A stretch of 49,701 nucleotides of DNA. Origin: Pedobacter sp. UBA4863 (GTDB taxonomy: Bacteria > Bacteroidota > Bacteroidia > Sphingobacteriales > Sphingobacteriaceae). Shown here in pieces: positions 40,876 to 49,658 of this stretch. The stretch covers positions 1 to 49,701 of the forward strand of contig NZ_DHDZ01000017.1 in assembly GCF_002399615.1 (NCBI RefSeq). Direction: 5' to 3'. The translations under genes and the position numbers were made by a program. Each line of letters opens with the position of its first letter. Positions within the stretch are counted from its first letter, which is position 1. The notes below the pieces were generated by a model, which searched no databases, was not told the DNA's origin, and was given only the letters and a program-made list of their open reading frames with translations.

Positions 40876-42348
40876 TTATATTTTTGCGTATTCTTCTTGT
40901 TTAACACTATCAAATTTCTCTAAAGACTCTACATACTCTGCTACGTGTTCTTTATCTAGAGAACCTTCTTTAATTAATTTCATTTTAGACTGCTCACTTG
41001 CAGTTTTTAATATCATTTTAACCTCTGCAATAGCAATAGAAGGCAATACTCTTAAGAACAATAGGAATAAGGTAAAGAATACACCTATTGAGCCAACAAA
41101 CACGCCCACATCTACCCAAGTTGGATAGAACATTGTCCAGCTTGATGGTAGGTAATCACGGTGTAATGAAGTTACGATAATTACGAAACGCTCGAACCAC
41201 ATACCGATATTTACCACGATTGATAAAATCCAAGTTGCGGTAATGCTTAAACGAACCTTTTTGAACCACAACAACTGCGGAGAGATTACGTTACAAGTCA
41301 TCATCATCCAGTATGCCCACCAGTAAGGCCCGGTAGCACGGTTAATGAAAGCGTACTGCTCATATTGCGAACCAGAATACCAAGCAATGAAGAACTCTGT
41401 TAAATAAGCCACACCTACAATCGAACCTGTTAAGATGATAATCTTGTTCATTGATTCGATGTGGAACATGGTGATGTAATTTTCCAATCCTAATACTTTA
41501 CGTACTACCAACATTAAAGTTAATACCATCGCAAAACCTGAGAAAATTGCGCCCGCAACGAAGTAAGGAGGGAAAATGGTGGTGTGCCATCCCGGAATTA
41601 CCGAAGTTGCAAAGTCCATGGATACAATGGTGTGTACCGAAAGTACCAATGGTGTAGAGATACCTGCTAAGATTAACGATACCGCCTCAAAACGTTGCCA
41701 AGTTTTTACGCTACCTGTCCAACCGAATGAGAAAACTGTATATACTTTTTTACGAAAGCCTGTTGCTCTATCTCTAATTGTCGCGATATCTGGCAACAAA
41801 CCTGTGTACCAGAATAATAATGATACAGAGAAATAAGTTGAGATCGCAAACATATCCCATACCAATGGTGAGTTAAAGTTTACCCAAAGTGAACCAAATT
41901 GATTTGGTAAAGGTAATACCCAATAAGCTAACCATGGACGGCCCATGTGTGATACAACGTATGTAGCGGCACAAATAACGGCGAAAATTGTCATCGCCTC
42001 TGCCGAACGGTTGATCGAATTACGCCAGTTCTGGCGGAAGAGTAATAATACGGCTGAAATTAATGTTCCGGCGTGACCAATACCTACCCACCATACGAAA
42101 CCGGTGATATCCCATGCCCAACCTACTGTTTTATTTAATCCCCAAGCACCAATACCAAACCAAAACGTATAGCCTACAGATACTACCCAAAGTGTAGCTC
42201 CGCAAAGTGCAAGGATAAATCCGATCCACCACGCCTTGTTAGGTTTGTTTTCTACCGGCGACAGGATTTCTTTCGTAATTTGTGCATACGTAATATCCTT
42301 GCCGGTAATTAATGGTTCTCTTAAAATTGATTCGCTATGTCCTGACAT
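40876..42348 (-). CDS. actC: Alternative complex III subunit ActC (NrfD-like, quinol site)
   Basis: ActC is the NrfD/PsrC-type membrane subunit. It has 490 residues and about ten helices, and it forms a quinol-binding site next to the Fe-S subunit ActB. Seen in it are WAWDITGFVWWVGIGHAGTLISAVLLLFRQNWRNSINRSAEAM (about 77-119, with a His in helix II), MSHMGRPWLAYWVLPLPN and VLSVHTIVSMDFATSVIPGWHTTIFPPYFVAGAIFSGFAM (about 232-271). The His and Asp residues in these helices fit the quinone pocket and proton path. It lies 25 bases after actB. Confidence 0.96.
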   Translation of the reverse strand: MSGHSESILREPLITGKDITYAQITKEILSPVENKPNKAWWIGFILALCGATLWVVSVGYTFWFGIGAWGLNKTVGWAWDITGFVWWVGIGHAGTLISAVLLLFRQNWRNSINRSAEAMTIFAVICAATYVVSHMGRPWLAYWVLPLPNQFGSLWVNFNSPLVWDMFAISTYFSVSLLFWYTGLLPDIATIRDRATGFRKKVYTVFSFGWTGSVKTWQRFEAVSLILAGISTPLVLSVHTIVSMDFATSVIPGWHTTIFPPYFVAGAIFSGFAMVLTLMLVVRKVLGLENYITMFHIESMNKIIILTGSIVGVAYLTEFFIAWYSGSQYEQYAFINRATGPYWWAYWMMMTCNVISPQLLWFKKVRLSITATWILSIVVNIGMWFERFVIIVTSLHRDYLPSSWTMFYPTWVDVGVFVGSIGVFFTLFLLFLRVLPSIAIAEVKMILKTASEQSKMKLIKEGSLDKEHVAEYVESLEKFDSVKQEEYAKI

Positions 42349-42372
42349 AATTTATATTGCTGTAAGTAAAGC

Positions 42373-45300
42373 CTAAGCGTGTACTTCTTTTGTTGTTGAA
42401 TCTATATTTCTAATCTTAGTCATGTAACCAATACCTGGCTCAACGTTAATCTCTTCTAATACGTAGTAAGTACGCTCGCTACGTAGGGCTTTAGAAACTT
42501 CCGAGTTAGGATCGTTTTTATCGCCGAAGATAATTGCGTTTGCAGAACAAGCTTGTTGACAAGCCATTTTGATATCGCCATCTTGCAATGCACGTTTTTC
42601 TAATTTGGCAGTTAGCTTACCTGCTTGGATACGTTGGATACACATTGAACATTTCTCCATTACACCACGTGAACGTGTAGAAACATCTGGGTTTAATACC
42701 AATTGCGTAAACTCATTGTTCAAGTAGTTATCAAAACGCGAATCGTTCCAGTAGTTAAACCAGTTAAAACGACGCACTTTGTATGGACAGTTGTTTGCAC
42801 AGTAACGTGTACCTACACAACGGTTGTAAGCCATGTGGTTTAAGCCGTCTGAAGAGTGTACCGTTGCCAATACCGGACATACTGTTTCGCATGGAGCGTG
42901 ATCACAATGTTGACATAACATTGGTTGGTGTACCACAGAAACATTCTCTAGGTTATCTAAATGAGCAATTTCTTTCTCCTCTGTTACCGCACCTTGTTGC
43001 TCATCATTAAAGCTATAATAACGGTCGATACGTAACCAGTGCATTTCGCGACGACGGCGAACCTCGTCTTTACCAACCACTGGAATATTGTTTTCTACGT
43101 TACAAGCAACTATACATGAACCACAACCTGTACAAGCATTCAAATCAATTGCCATTACCCAGTTGTTACCCAACATTTCGTGCTTATCGGTAGTCCACAA
43201 ATCGTAAACTTTGTGCTTGTGGTGGTTACCCGAACCAGCTGCTGGATCTTTTAAGAAATCCTTGAAGCTAGCTTCACGTACGATATTTCTACCTTCGAAA
43301 GAGTAGTGCGTTTGTGTTTGGGCTAATTCTTCCCAACGGCCAGTACCAGTTAAAGTAGCCGTAGTAGCATATTTTAATGTACCATTAGCATAAGTTACAA
43401 ATGGGAAAGCATTTTTACCTACGTTGTTACCTGCTTTACCTGTTTTAGTACGTCCGTACCCTAACGCTACAGAAGCTGTACCCATGGCTTGTCCTGGTTG
43501 GAACAATACAGGTAAATCTACCGAGTAACCGCTTTCAGACTTGATATTTACGACATCAAATTCTTTATAGCCTAATTTTTCGGCTTGGCGAGGGTTTAAA
43601 GCTACATAGTTATCCCAAGTTACTTTGGTAACCGGACAAGGCAACTCCTGTAAGAATGCGTTGTTAGCTTGTTTACCATCACGCATCGGAATGCTTTCGA
43701 AAATTTGAAGCTCAATATCTTTCTTCAACGCTTTGCTGCTAACTACGATAGCCGCTGCAACTGCATCTAAAGCTAAAGTGAAACCATAGCTACCTGCTGT
43801 TCGAGGCGCAGTAGCGATTACACCTGTTTGTAATACATCTTCCCAAGTTTTACCTGTTGCTGGCAATACATTTTTCTCCCAATAGTTACGCACATATTGG
43901 TAGTAATCTTGTACTGGTGCATCGGCCCAAGTTAATAAGCTTTGCTCTGCCTGGCGAGAGTTGAAAACTGGATTGATTGTAGGTTGAACGATGGTATAGT
44001 AACCTTCGTATGTATTTGCATCGCCCCAAGCTTCTAAGTAGTTAGGCGTAATAGCCACTACATCAGAAAGGTCGGCAGTTTCATCTTCTCTATCAGAGAA
44101 AGAAACTTTTAATGCCACTTTAGCTAAACCATCAGTAAAAGCTTTTGCATTAATGGCATCGTAAGCAGGGTTAGCGTTCAAGAAGAACACAGCGCCTACC
44201 TCACCTTTGTTCATTTCGTCAACTAATAATGCAAATTCAGCATCATTACCTTCGTAACGCTTACAAGGGTTATCTAAATCGATAGTAGTACCGTAGCTGC
44301 CAATAGCCACGTTAATTGCATTTACTAAAGTTTGCACAGAAACATCGTTAGAGCCAGCTACTACCACTGCTTTACCTTTGTTCTGTAATAATTCTTTAGC
44401 TACTAATTTAATTGCTTTGTCTGCATTAGTGTTATCTGGCAAACCAGCACCTGATAAGCTGGCACCTGTAATTGCGTTGTATAAAGCGATTAGTGCAGGC
44501 CCCTCTTCTGATAGTTTTAAAGCAATACGAGTATCAGCGTTGGTACCTGTTAAACTCATACCAGCTTCAAACTGGAAGTGACGAGACATTTTCTTTTTCT
44601 CTAACGATTTGTAATCTCTGTTAGAAGTATATTGGGCAGTAAATTCTTCTCCGCTAATCCAAGTTCCTAAGAAATCGGCTGCAAAGCTTACAATTAAGTC
44701 TGCTTTTTCGAAATTGTACTTTGGCAACACCGCTTTACCGAAGCTGTTTTCGTTAGCTTTGATAATACCAGTGTAAGAAACTGGATCGTATTGAACCAAT
44801 TTAGTGGTAGGGTATTTCGCTGCAAACTCAGCAACTACCGCCTTAGCCGAAGGACTGTTTAAAGAACTTGCTACCACACGGATTTGTTTACCCGAAGCTT
44901 GTACTTTATTCAACTCACCTTTAACGAATTTATCCAAATCGGCCCAAGTAGTTTCCTCTTTCTTTAATAAAGGAGTTTTAAGCTTAGATACATCGTACAA
45001 GTCTAAAACTGAAGCTTGCGCTTGTGCATCGGTACCACGATTAAAAGCACCTGCATTAGGGTTCGCCTCAATTTTAATTGGACGGCCTACCACAGTTTTA
45101 ACCATTACACTGTTTCCTTTAAAACTAGAAACGTAAAAGTTAGGAATACCTGGAGTTACCTCTTCTGGCCTAACTAGGTAAGGAATAGATTTGTGTACCG
45201 GTGCTTTTTGACACGCAGCTAAAGTTACAGCTCCTAAACCAAAACCTAGTGCCTTTAAAAAGTCACGGCGTGGGGTAACTGTACTTAATCCTGCCTCACT

Positions 45301-45414
45301 TAAAACATCTTCTATTGGAAGCGGCACGGCAAATTCGCTTTTGTTGTTGTCAACAAACTCGGGAGTTTTGTTCAACTCCTCCAAACCTTTCCAGTATTTT
45401 TTGTTGCTTTCCAT
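42373..45414 (-). CDS. actB: Alternative complex III subunit ActB (molybdopterin-oxidoreductase-like plus Fe-S domains)
   Basis: The 1013-residue protein is a fusion of a molybdopterin-oxidoreductase-like domain (about 55-740, without cofactor in known ActB) and a four-cluster iron-sulfur domain (about 765-990). The N-terminal PRRDFLKALGFGLGAVTLAAC is a Tat signal that ends in a lipobox. Cluster motifs are CTGCGSCIVAC, CQHCDHAPCETVC, CVGTRYCANNCPYKVRR and CSMCIQRIQAGK...CQQAC. It should carry electrons from the ActC quinol site to the ActA hemes. It is the second gene of the act operon. Confidence 0.95.
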   Translation of the reverse strand: MESNKKYWKGLEELNKTPEFVDNNKSEFAVPLPIEDVLSEAGLSTVTPRRDFLKALGFGLGAVTLAACQKAPVHKSIPYLVRPEEVTPGIPNFYVSSFKGNSVMVKTVVGRPIKIEANPNAGAFNRGTDAQAQASVLDLYDVSKLKTPLLKKEETTWADLDKFVKGELNKVQASGKQIRVVASSLNSPSAKAVVAEFAAKYPTTKLVQYDPVSYTGIIKANENSFGKAVLPKYNFEKADLIVSFAADFLGTWISGEEFTAQYTSNRDYKSLEKKKMSRHFQFEAGMSLTGTNADTRIALKLSEEGPALIALYNAITGASLSGAGLPDNTNADKAIKLVAKELLQNKGKAVVVAGSNDVSVQTLVNAINVAIGSYGTTIDLDNPCKRYEGNDAEFALLVDEMNKGEVGAVFFLNANPAYDAINAKAFTDGLAKVALKVSFSDREDETADLSDVVAITPNYLEAWGDANTYEGYYTIVQPTINPVFNSRQAEQSLLTWADAPVQDYYQYVRNYWEKNVLPATGKTWEDVLQTGVIATAPRTAGSYGFTLALDAVAAAIVVSSKALKKDIELQIFESIPMRDGKQANNAFLQELPCPVTKVTWDNYVALNPRQAEKLGYKEFDVVNIKSESGYSVDLPVLFQPGQAMGTASVALGYGRTKTGKAGNNVGKNAFPFVTYANGTLKYATTATLTGTGRWEELAQTQTHYSFEGRNIVREASFKDFLKDPAAGSGNHHKHKVYDLWTTDKHEMLGNNWVMAIDLNACTGCGSCIVACNVENNIPVVGKDEVRRRREMHWLRIDRYYSFNDEQQGAVTEEKEIAHLDNLENVSVVHQPMLCQHCDHAPCETVCPVLATVHSSDGLNHMAYNRCVGTRYCANNCPYKVRRFNWFNYWNDSRFDNYLNNEFTQLVLNPDVSTRSRGVMEKCSMCIQRIQAGKLTAKLEKRALQDGDIKMACQQACSANAIIFGDKNDPNSEVSKALRSERTYYVLEEINVEPGIGYMTKIRNIDSTTKEVHA

Positions 45415-45461
45415 TTAAGCTATATTACTGTTTATCGAACGTTCTTAAAAAACTCTATTTA

Positions 45462-46751
45462 TTAATAATGGCACTTACCACACTCTAAACCACCCAATAA
45501 TGCTGGTGTAATTTTCTCACCTTTTTTAATTTTCTCGTGGGCAGCAATTACGTTAGCATAAAATGCATCACCTTTTTTGCTAGAAATATCAGCCTCTTTA
45601 TGGCAATTGATACACCATTTCATAGTTAAAGGAGAATATTGGTAAACTTCTTCCATGGTGTTAACCGGGCCGTGACAAGCGAAACAAACTGGATCGTTAG
45701 GATTTAATCCTGCTTGTTTACGGATAGCATCTTCACCTACAACAACGTGTTGCGAGTGGTTAAAGTAAGCTAAATCTGGCAAGTTATGTACACGTACCCA
45801 CTCAACAGGCTTCTCTTTTGTTTTATCGTAAGTTTGTGTATCCGGATTATAACCTAAAGCGCTATATATTTTTTGAATTTCTGGAGAGATCAATCCGTCT
45901 TCTGTTCTTGCCTGTACGTTTTTATGGCAGTTCATACAAACGTTAAGCGAAGGGATAGAGGCATTTTTAGATTTAAACGCTCCAGAGTGACAGTACTGAC
46001 AATCGATCTGATTAATACCAGCGTGCAATTCGTGAGAGAATTTAATAGGTTGAGTTGGCTGATAGCCAGTATGAACACCCGTATTCCACATGCCCATCCA
46101 TCCGAAAGAACCTAGAACCACCACTAAACACAGCACGGTAAAGAATACAAATTTCTTGTTTTTAAACAATCCTTTTAGGCCAGTAGCCAAAGAAACGTTC
46201 TCTTCCTCAACAATATCAATACCTTGTTTTTCTAGGATTAAACGCTCTAGCATCTTTACGGCTCTACCTAAAACCACCAACACCAAGATAGCTAATACAA
46301 TAATAGCGATTACCCCAGCAATAGAAAGACCAGAAACACCTTCATCTGCAACAGGCGCACCAGCTTCGGCAGCTTTTTTAGGCTCACCTACCTTAGCATA
46401 CGCAATGATGTTTTTAATTTGATCATCAGTCAACGTAGGGAAAGCAGTCATCTCTGAAGGAGAGAATTTAGCGGCCTCGATTGCTTGCTTATTTCCAGAA
46501 GCAATTAAAGCTTGGTTGTTTTTAATCCAAGGAATTAAAAACGCCTCATCTAACTCGTTCACTTTTGGAGTTAAAGCCGGCCCTGTCCCATCATGGTCTA
46601 AGGCGTGGCAAGACGCACATTTAGACTTGAACAAAGTCCTTCCCTCTACAACATCCTGCGCTTTCGATACAGTTACAGTCAAAAAAGATAGTACAGCCAA
46701 TATAAACGTTGCTTTTCTAAATTTTTTAAGTCCGAATGAGATATTCCTCAT
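45462..46751 (-). CDS. actA: Alternative complex III subunit ActA fused to a monoheme cytochrome c domain
   Basis: This 429-residue membrane protein opens the operon. After a signal peptide comes a monoheme cytochrome c domain (CASCH about residue 45, with Met in KFSPSEMTAFP). Two membrane helices follow (about 146-166 and 198-222), then a multiheme ActA domain with five CxxCH sites (CQYCH, CMNCH, CFACH, CINCH and CGKCH), six hemes in all. Canonical ActA has five hemes, so the N-terminal domain is an added electron carrier. It has a strong promoter box at 46833-46840 and a 5'-UTR hairpin. Confidence 0.94.
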   Translation of the reverse strand: MRNISFGLKKFRKATFILAVLSFLTVTVSKAQDVVEGRTLFKSKCASCHALDHDGTGPALTPKVNELDEAFLIPWIKNNQALIASGNKQAIEAAKFSPSEMTAFPTLTDDQIKNIIAYAKVGEPKKAAEAGAPVADEGVSGLSIAGVIAIIVLAILVLVVLGRAVKMLERLILEKQGIDIVEEENVSLATGLKGLFKNKKFVFFTVLCLVVVLGSFGWMGMWNTGVHTGYQPTQPIKFSHELHAGINQIDCQYCHSGAFKSKNASIPSLNVCMNCHKNVQARTEDGLISPEIQKIYSALGYNPDTQTYDKTKEKPVEWVRVHNLPDLAYFNHSQHVVVGEDAIRKQAGLNPNDPVCFACHGPVNTMEEVYQYSPLTMKWCINCHKEADISSKKGDAFYANVIAAHEKIKKGEKITPALLGGLECGKCHY

Positions 46752-46792
46752 AATGAGTATTTTATGCTTTATTTTGAAATAAAATTGTTAAC

Positions 46793-46821
46793 CTGAGGGT
46801 GAATGAGAATTCACCGCTCAG
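46793..46821 (-). promoter_or_regulatory. 5'-UTR hairpin at the head of the act operon
   Basis: On the message CTGAGCGGTGAA (46821-46810) pairs with TTCACCCTCAG (46803-46793), with a one-base bulge and a 6-base loop. It lies 5-10 bases after the expected transcription start and about 42 bases before the ActA ATG. It could stabilise the mRNA or be a regulator site. Confidence 0.6.
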
Positions 46822-46832
46822 TAATAATTGGA

Positions 46833-46840
46833 CAAAAGTA
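46833..46840 (-). promoter_or_regulatory. -7 promoter box of the act-cta operon
   Basis: The minus strand reads TACTTTTG (TAnnTTTG) here, with TTG at about 46857-46859 as a weak -33 element. It gives a 5'-UTR of about 75 bases before actA. It is the only good box in the 254-base gap. Confidence 0.6.
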
Positions 46841-46936
46841 AGCTTTATTAGTATATCAATGACACATTAATGACAATGAAATGTAATTTATAACCATTCT
46901 AAATTACTATATTTTTCTTGGCTTATAGTAATAAAA

Positions 46937-46962
46937 TCGGCGATTTTTCAAGAAATCACCGA
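46937..46962 (-). terminator. Terminator after the deoxyhypusine-synthase-like gene
   Basis: TCGGTGATTT (46962-46953 on the minus strand) pairs over 10 positions, one wobble, with AAATCGCCGA (46946-46937), loop 6, and TTTTATTA follows. It lies 44 bases past the stop at 47006 and before the act promoter, so it insulates the two units. Confidence 0.75.
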
Positions 46963-47005
46963 CTATAATACAGTTGCTTTTAAGTCCTTATATTTTGATT
47001 TTTGG

Positions 47006-47986
47006 TTATTGCTTTAATACCCAAGCAAAGATAAGCGGAGCCACGATAGTCGCATCGCTCTCTACAATAAATTTAGGGGTATTGATATCTAACTTACCCC
47101 ATGTAATTTTCTCATTTGGAACAGCTCCCGAATAAGAACCATATGAGGTAGTCGAATCAGAAATTTGGCAGAAATAGCTCCAAAAAGGAATGTTTTCCAT
47201 CTCCATGTCTTGATAAAGCATTGGCACTACGCAAATAGGGAAATCGCCTGCAATACCGCCACCAATTTGAAAGAAACCAATTCCTTTACCAGCAGAATTA
47301 GCAATATACCAATCGGCTAACCAGCCCATATACTCTATACCGCTTTTCATGGTAGTTGCTTTTACTTCCTTTTTCATCACATACGAAGCAAAAATATTTC
47401 CCATTGTAGAATCTTCCCATCCTGGCACTACAATTGGCAAATTCTTTTCAGCAGCGGCCAACATCCATGAGTTTTTAGGATCAATTTCATAGTACTGTTC
47501 CAAATCGCCACTCAATAACATCTTATACATAAATTCATGTGGAAAAAAACGTTCGCCTGCGGTATCAGCATCTTTCCAAATTTTGTAGATGTGCTTTTGT
47601 AACCTACGGAAAGCTTCTTCTTCCGGAATACAAGTATCAGTAACGCGGTTATAGTGGTTTTCTAACAAATCCCACTCATCTTGCGGACTTAAATCGCGAT
47701 AGTTAGGTACGCGCTTATAGTGCGAATGAGCAACAAGATTCATGATATCTTCTTCTAGGTTAGCCCCAGTGCAGGAAATAATCGAAACTTTATCTTGTCT
47801 AATCATTTCTGCTAAAGAAATACCTAATTCTGCGGTACTCATCGCTCCTGCTAGGGTAATCATCATTTTACCCCCTTCATCTAAATGCGTTTCGTAACCT
47901 TTAGCTGCATCCATCATTGCCGCCGCATTAAAATGGAGATAATTAGTCTCCATGAATTTTGATATTGGTCCTCTGTTAGTACTCAT
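47006..47986 (-). CDS. Deoxyhypusine synthase-like protein
   Basis: This 326-residue cytoplasmic enzyme of the deoxyhypusine synthase fold would transfer an aminobutyl group from spermidine using NAD+. Family parts are NAAAMMDAAKGYETHLDEGGKMMITLAGAMSTAELG, ISCTGANLEEDIMNLVAHSHYKRVPNYR, FFQIGGGIAGDFPICVVPML and the active-site Lys in EKITWGKLDINTPKFIVESDATIVAPLIFAW. Bacteria lack eIF5A, so the protein cannot have the classical role; homologous enzymes make homospermidine or related polyamines. The ATG at 47986 is preferred to 48013. It has a -7 box at 48011-48018 and a clean terminator, so it is a single-gene unit. Confidence 0.87.
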   Translation of the reverse strand: MSTNRGPISKFMETNYLHFNAAAMMDAAKGYETHLDEGGKMMITLAGAMSTAELGISLAEMIRQDKVSIISCTGANLEEDIMNLVAHSHYKRVPNYRDLSPQDEWDLLENHYNRVTDTCIPEEEAFRRLQKHIYKIWKDADTAGERFFPHEFMYKMLLSGDLEQYYEIDPKNSWMLAAAEKNLPIVVPGWEDSTMGNIFASYVMKKEVKATTMKSGIEYMGWLADWYIANSAGKGIGFFQIGGGIAGDFPICVVPMLYQDMEMENIPFWSYFCQISDSTTSYGSYSGAVPNEKITWGKLDINTPKFIVESDATIVAPLIFAWVLKQ

Positions 47987-48010
47987 TTTATATTCATTTT
48001 GTTTTCGCCG

Positions 48011-48018
48011 CAAAAATA
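48011..48018 (-). promoter_or_regulatory. -7 promoter box of the deoxyhypusine-synthase-like gene
   Basis: The minus strand reads TATTTTTG, an exact TAnnTTTG match, 25 bases upstream of the ATG at 47986. It supports the shorter start, since a start at 48013 would lie inside the box. Confidence 0.55.
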
Positions 48019-48127
48019 CAAATGATTTATGATTTTAGGCTTACGATTTACGATTTGGCACAAAACCTTGAACAGTGGCTGTTTTAAGTCGAAAAGGCTT
48101 GCCGTTTTACCACAATAATAAAATATG

Positions 48128-48135
48128 TAGTTTTG
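48128..48135 (+). promoter_or_regulatory. -7 promoter box of the MFS transporter gene
   Basis: TAGTTTTG matches TAnnTTTG and lies 17 bases before the ATG at 48153. It follows a 110-base gap shared with the divergent deoxyhypusine-synthase-like gene. Confidence 0.55.
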
Positions 48136-48152
48136 CTTAAAATCTCTTATTC

Positions 48153-49364
48153 ATGAACTCAAATCCTTCAGATTTAAGCAAAACGAATGCAACTGTATTT
48201 CCTATTTTGTTTGCCTTAAGCTTCTCTCACCTCTTAAACGACACCATACAATCTTTAATTCCGGCCATTTACCCACTTGTTAAGGCTTCTTATCATCTTA
48301 CTTTTTCACAGATTGGACTAATTACACTTACTTTTCAATTAGCGGCATCCCTATTTCAGCCGTTTGTTGGTCGCTATACCGACAAAAAACCACAGCCTTA
48401 TTCTTTAGCCATAGGCATGGGCTTTACTTTAACCGGCCTGGTTACCCTCTCGTTGGCCAACAGCTTTCCTCTCCTCTTATTTTCCGTTGCTTTAGTAGGC
48501 ACAGGCTCTTCTATCTTCCATCCGGAGGCTTCAAGAATGGCTCATGCCGCATCTGGCGGAAGAAAAGGCTTGGCGCAATCAGTTTTCCAGTTAGGAGGAA
48601 ATTTTGGCAGTTCTATTGGCCCATTGTTAGCCGCATGGATCATTGTTCCCAAAGGACAATTTAGTGTAATTTGGTTTTCGGCAATTGCTTTGTTAGCCAT
48701 TACGGTGCTAAGCTACGTGGGCAAGTGGTACAAAAACTACCTTATTAATCGCGAAACGAAAAAAAGTATTTCCGCTACAGAAACCCATCAACTTTCGAGA
48801 AAGACAGTAATATCGGCCATTGTGATTTTATTAGTGCTAATTTTTTCAAAGTACTTTTACATGGCAAGCTTAACCAGCTATTTCACTTTTTATTTGATAG
48901 ATAAATTCCATGTATCGGTACAAACTTCGCAAATTTATCTGTTTGTATTTTTGTTCTCGGTTGCTGCGGGAACTTTGTTGGGCGGGCCAATTGGCGATAG
49001 AATTGGACGCAAATATGTAATTTGGGCATCTATCTTGGGTGCGGCACCATTTGCGCTATTATTACCCCACGCAAATTTATTTTGGACAGGCGTTTTAGTT
49101 GTCCCTATCGGGATAATTTTGGCGTCGGCATTTTCGGCTATCCTTGTATATGCGCAAGAGTTAATTCCGGGCAAAGTAGGCTTAGTTGCCGGCCTTTTCT
49201 TTGGTTTTGCCTTTGGCATGGGCGGATTGGGCTCGGCCCTAATAGGCAACCTTGCAGACAAAACCAGCATCAACTATGTTTTTAACATTTGTGCTTATTT
49301 ACCATTAATAGGTATGATAACTGTATTTTTACCAAATATTAGCACCACCAAAAAAATAAAGTAA
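48153..49364 (+). CDS. MFS transporter, fosmidomycin-resistance (Fsr) type
   Basis: This 403-residue protein has 12 predicted helices and belongs to the Fsr group of the major facilitator superfamily, drug/proton antiporters of the cytoplasmic membrane. Characteristic segments are SFSHLLNDTIQSLIPAIYPL (about residues 23-42), LFQPFVGRYTDKKPQP (helix 2-3 loop), GTGSSIFHPEASRMAH (about 116-131), LAQSVFQLGGNFGSSIGPLLAAWI and GGPIGDRIGRKYVIW. Whether it exports fosmidomycin or another compound cannot be read from the sequence. A broken regulator fragment follows on the other strand. Confidence 0.88.
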   Translation: MNSNPSDLSKTNATVFPILFALSFSHLLNDTIQSLIPAIYPLVKASYHLTFSQIGLITLTFQLAASLFQPFVGRYTDKKPQPYSLAIGMGFTLTGLVTLSLANSFPLLLFSVALVGTGSSIFHPEASRMAHAASGGRKGLAQSVFQLGGNFGSSIGPLLAAWIIVPKGQFSVIWFSAIALLAITVLSYVGKWYKNYLINRETKKSISATETHQLSRKTVISAIVILLVLIFSKYFYMASLTSYFTFYLIDKFHVSVQTSQIYLFVFLFSVAAGTLLGGPIGDRIGRKYVIWASILGAAPFALLLPHANLFWTGVLVVPIGIILASAFSAILVYAQELIPGKVGLVAGLFFGFAFGMGGLGSALIGNLADKTSINYVFNICAYLPLIGMITVFLPNISTTKKIK

Positions 49365-49368
49365 AAGC

Positions 49369-49584
49369 TTAAATTTTATGGGTATTGGCAAACTGAATTA
49401 ACTCGGCAGTGCCTTGCAAATTTAGTTTGCGGTAAATATTTTTTCGATGTGTTTCTATGGTGTACAAACTTAAAAAGGTATTTGCGGCGATTTCCTTATT
49501 GCTATTTCCGGCTTTAACCAGTTTAATAATTTTAATTTCTCTTGGAGATAGCTTGAACTTTTCGGCGAAACAAGTAGTCGAAGA
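49369..49584 (-). pseudogene. LuxR-type HTH fragment, 5' part lost
   Basis: The minus strand encodes about 71 residues ending in a complete GerE/LuxR-type DNA-binding domain: LSPREIKIIKLVKAGNSNKEIAANTF, then LSLYTIETHRKNIYRKLNL, then TAELIQFANTHKI. Upstream in this frame a stop (TAG, 49585-49587) comes before any start codon, so the gene has no start and no sensor or receiver domain. The fragment abuts a short GIY-YIG piece. It is a decayed regulator, probably of the NarL/LuxR group. Confidence 0.75.
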
Positions 49585-49588
49585 CTAC
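49574..49588. repeat. Short perfect hairpin at the joint of two gene fragments
   Basis: GTAGTC (49574-49579) and GACTAC (49583-49588) form a 6-bp stem with a 3-base loop. It lies where the LuxR fragment meets the GIY-YIG fragment, possibly the breakpoint or the scar of a small insertion. Confidence 0.45.
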
Positions 49589-49591
49589 CTG

Positions 49592-49658
49592 TTGAAAAAC
49601 TATAGCCTACGCAGTAACGATCGCGACTTTTAGAATAAAGGATATAAACATAGAACAT
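49592..49658 (-). pseudogene. Truncated GIY-YIG nuclease N-terminus
   Basis: Starting from the ATG at 49658, the minus strand reads FYVYILYSKSRDRYCVGYS, the first strand and catalytic YVYIL...YVGYS part of short GIY-YIG endonucleases. After 22 residues the family similarity ends, and the frame runs out of phase through the LuxR fragment. No downstream Arg or Glu catalytic residues remain. It is a remnant only. The window ends 43 bases further on, so the upstream context is unseen. Confidence 0.65.

Noticed and set aside
42373..45414. Molybdenum enzyme (formate dehydrogenase or nitrate reductase type)
   Set aside because: The position in the act operon, the fusion with a four-cluster domain and the overall size identify ActB, in which the molybdopterin-like domain holds no cofactor.
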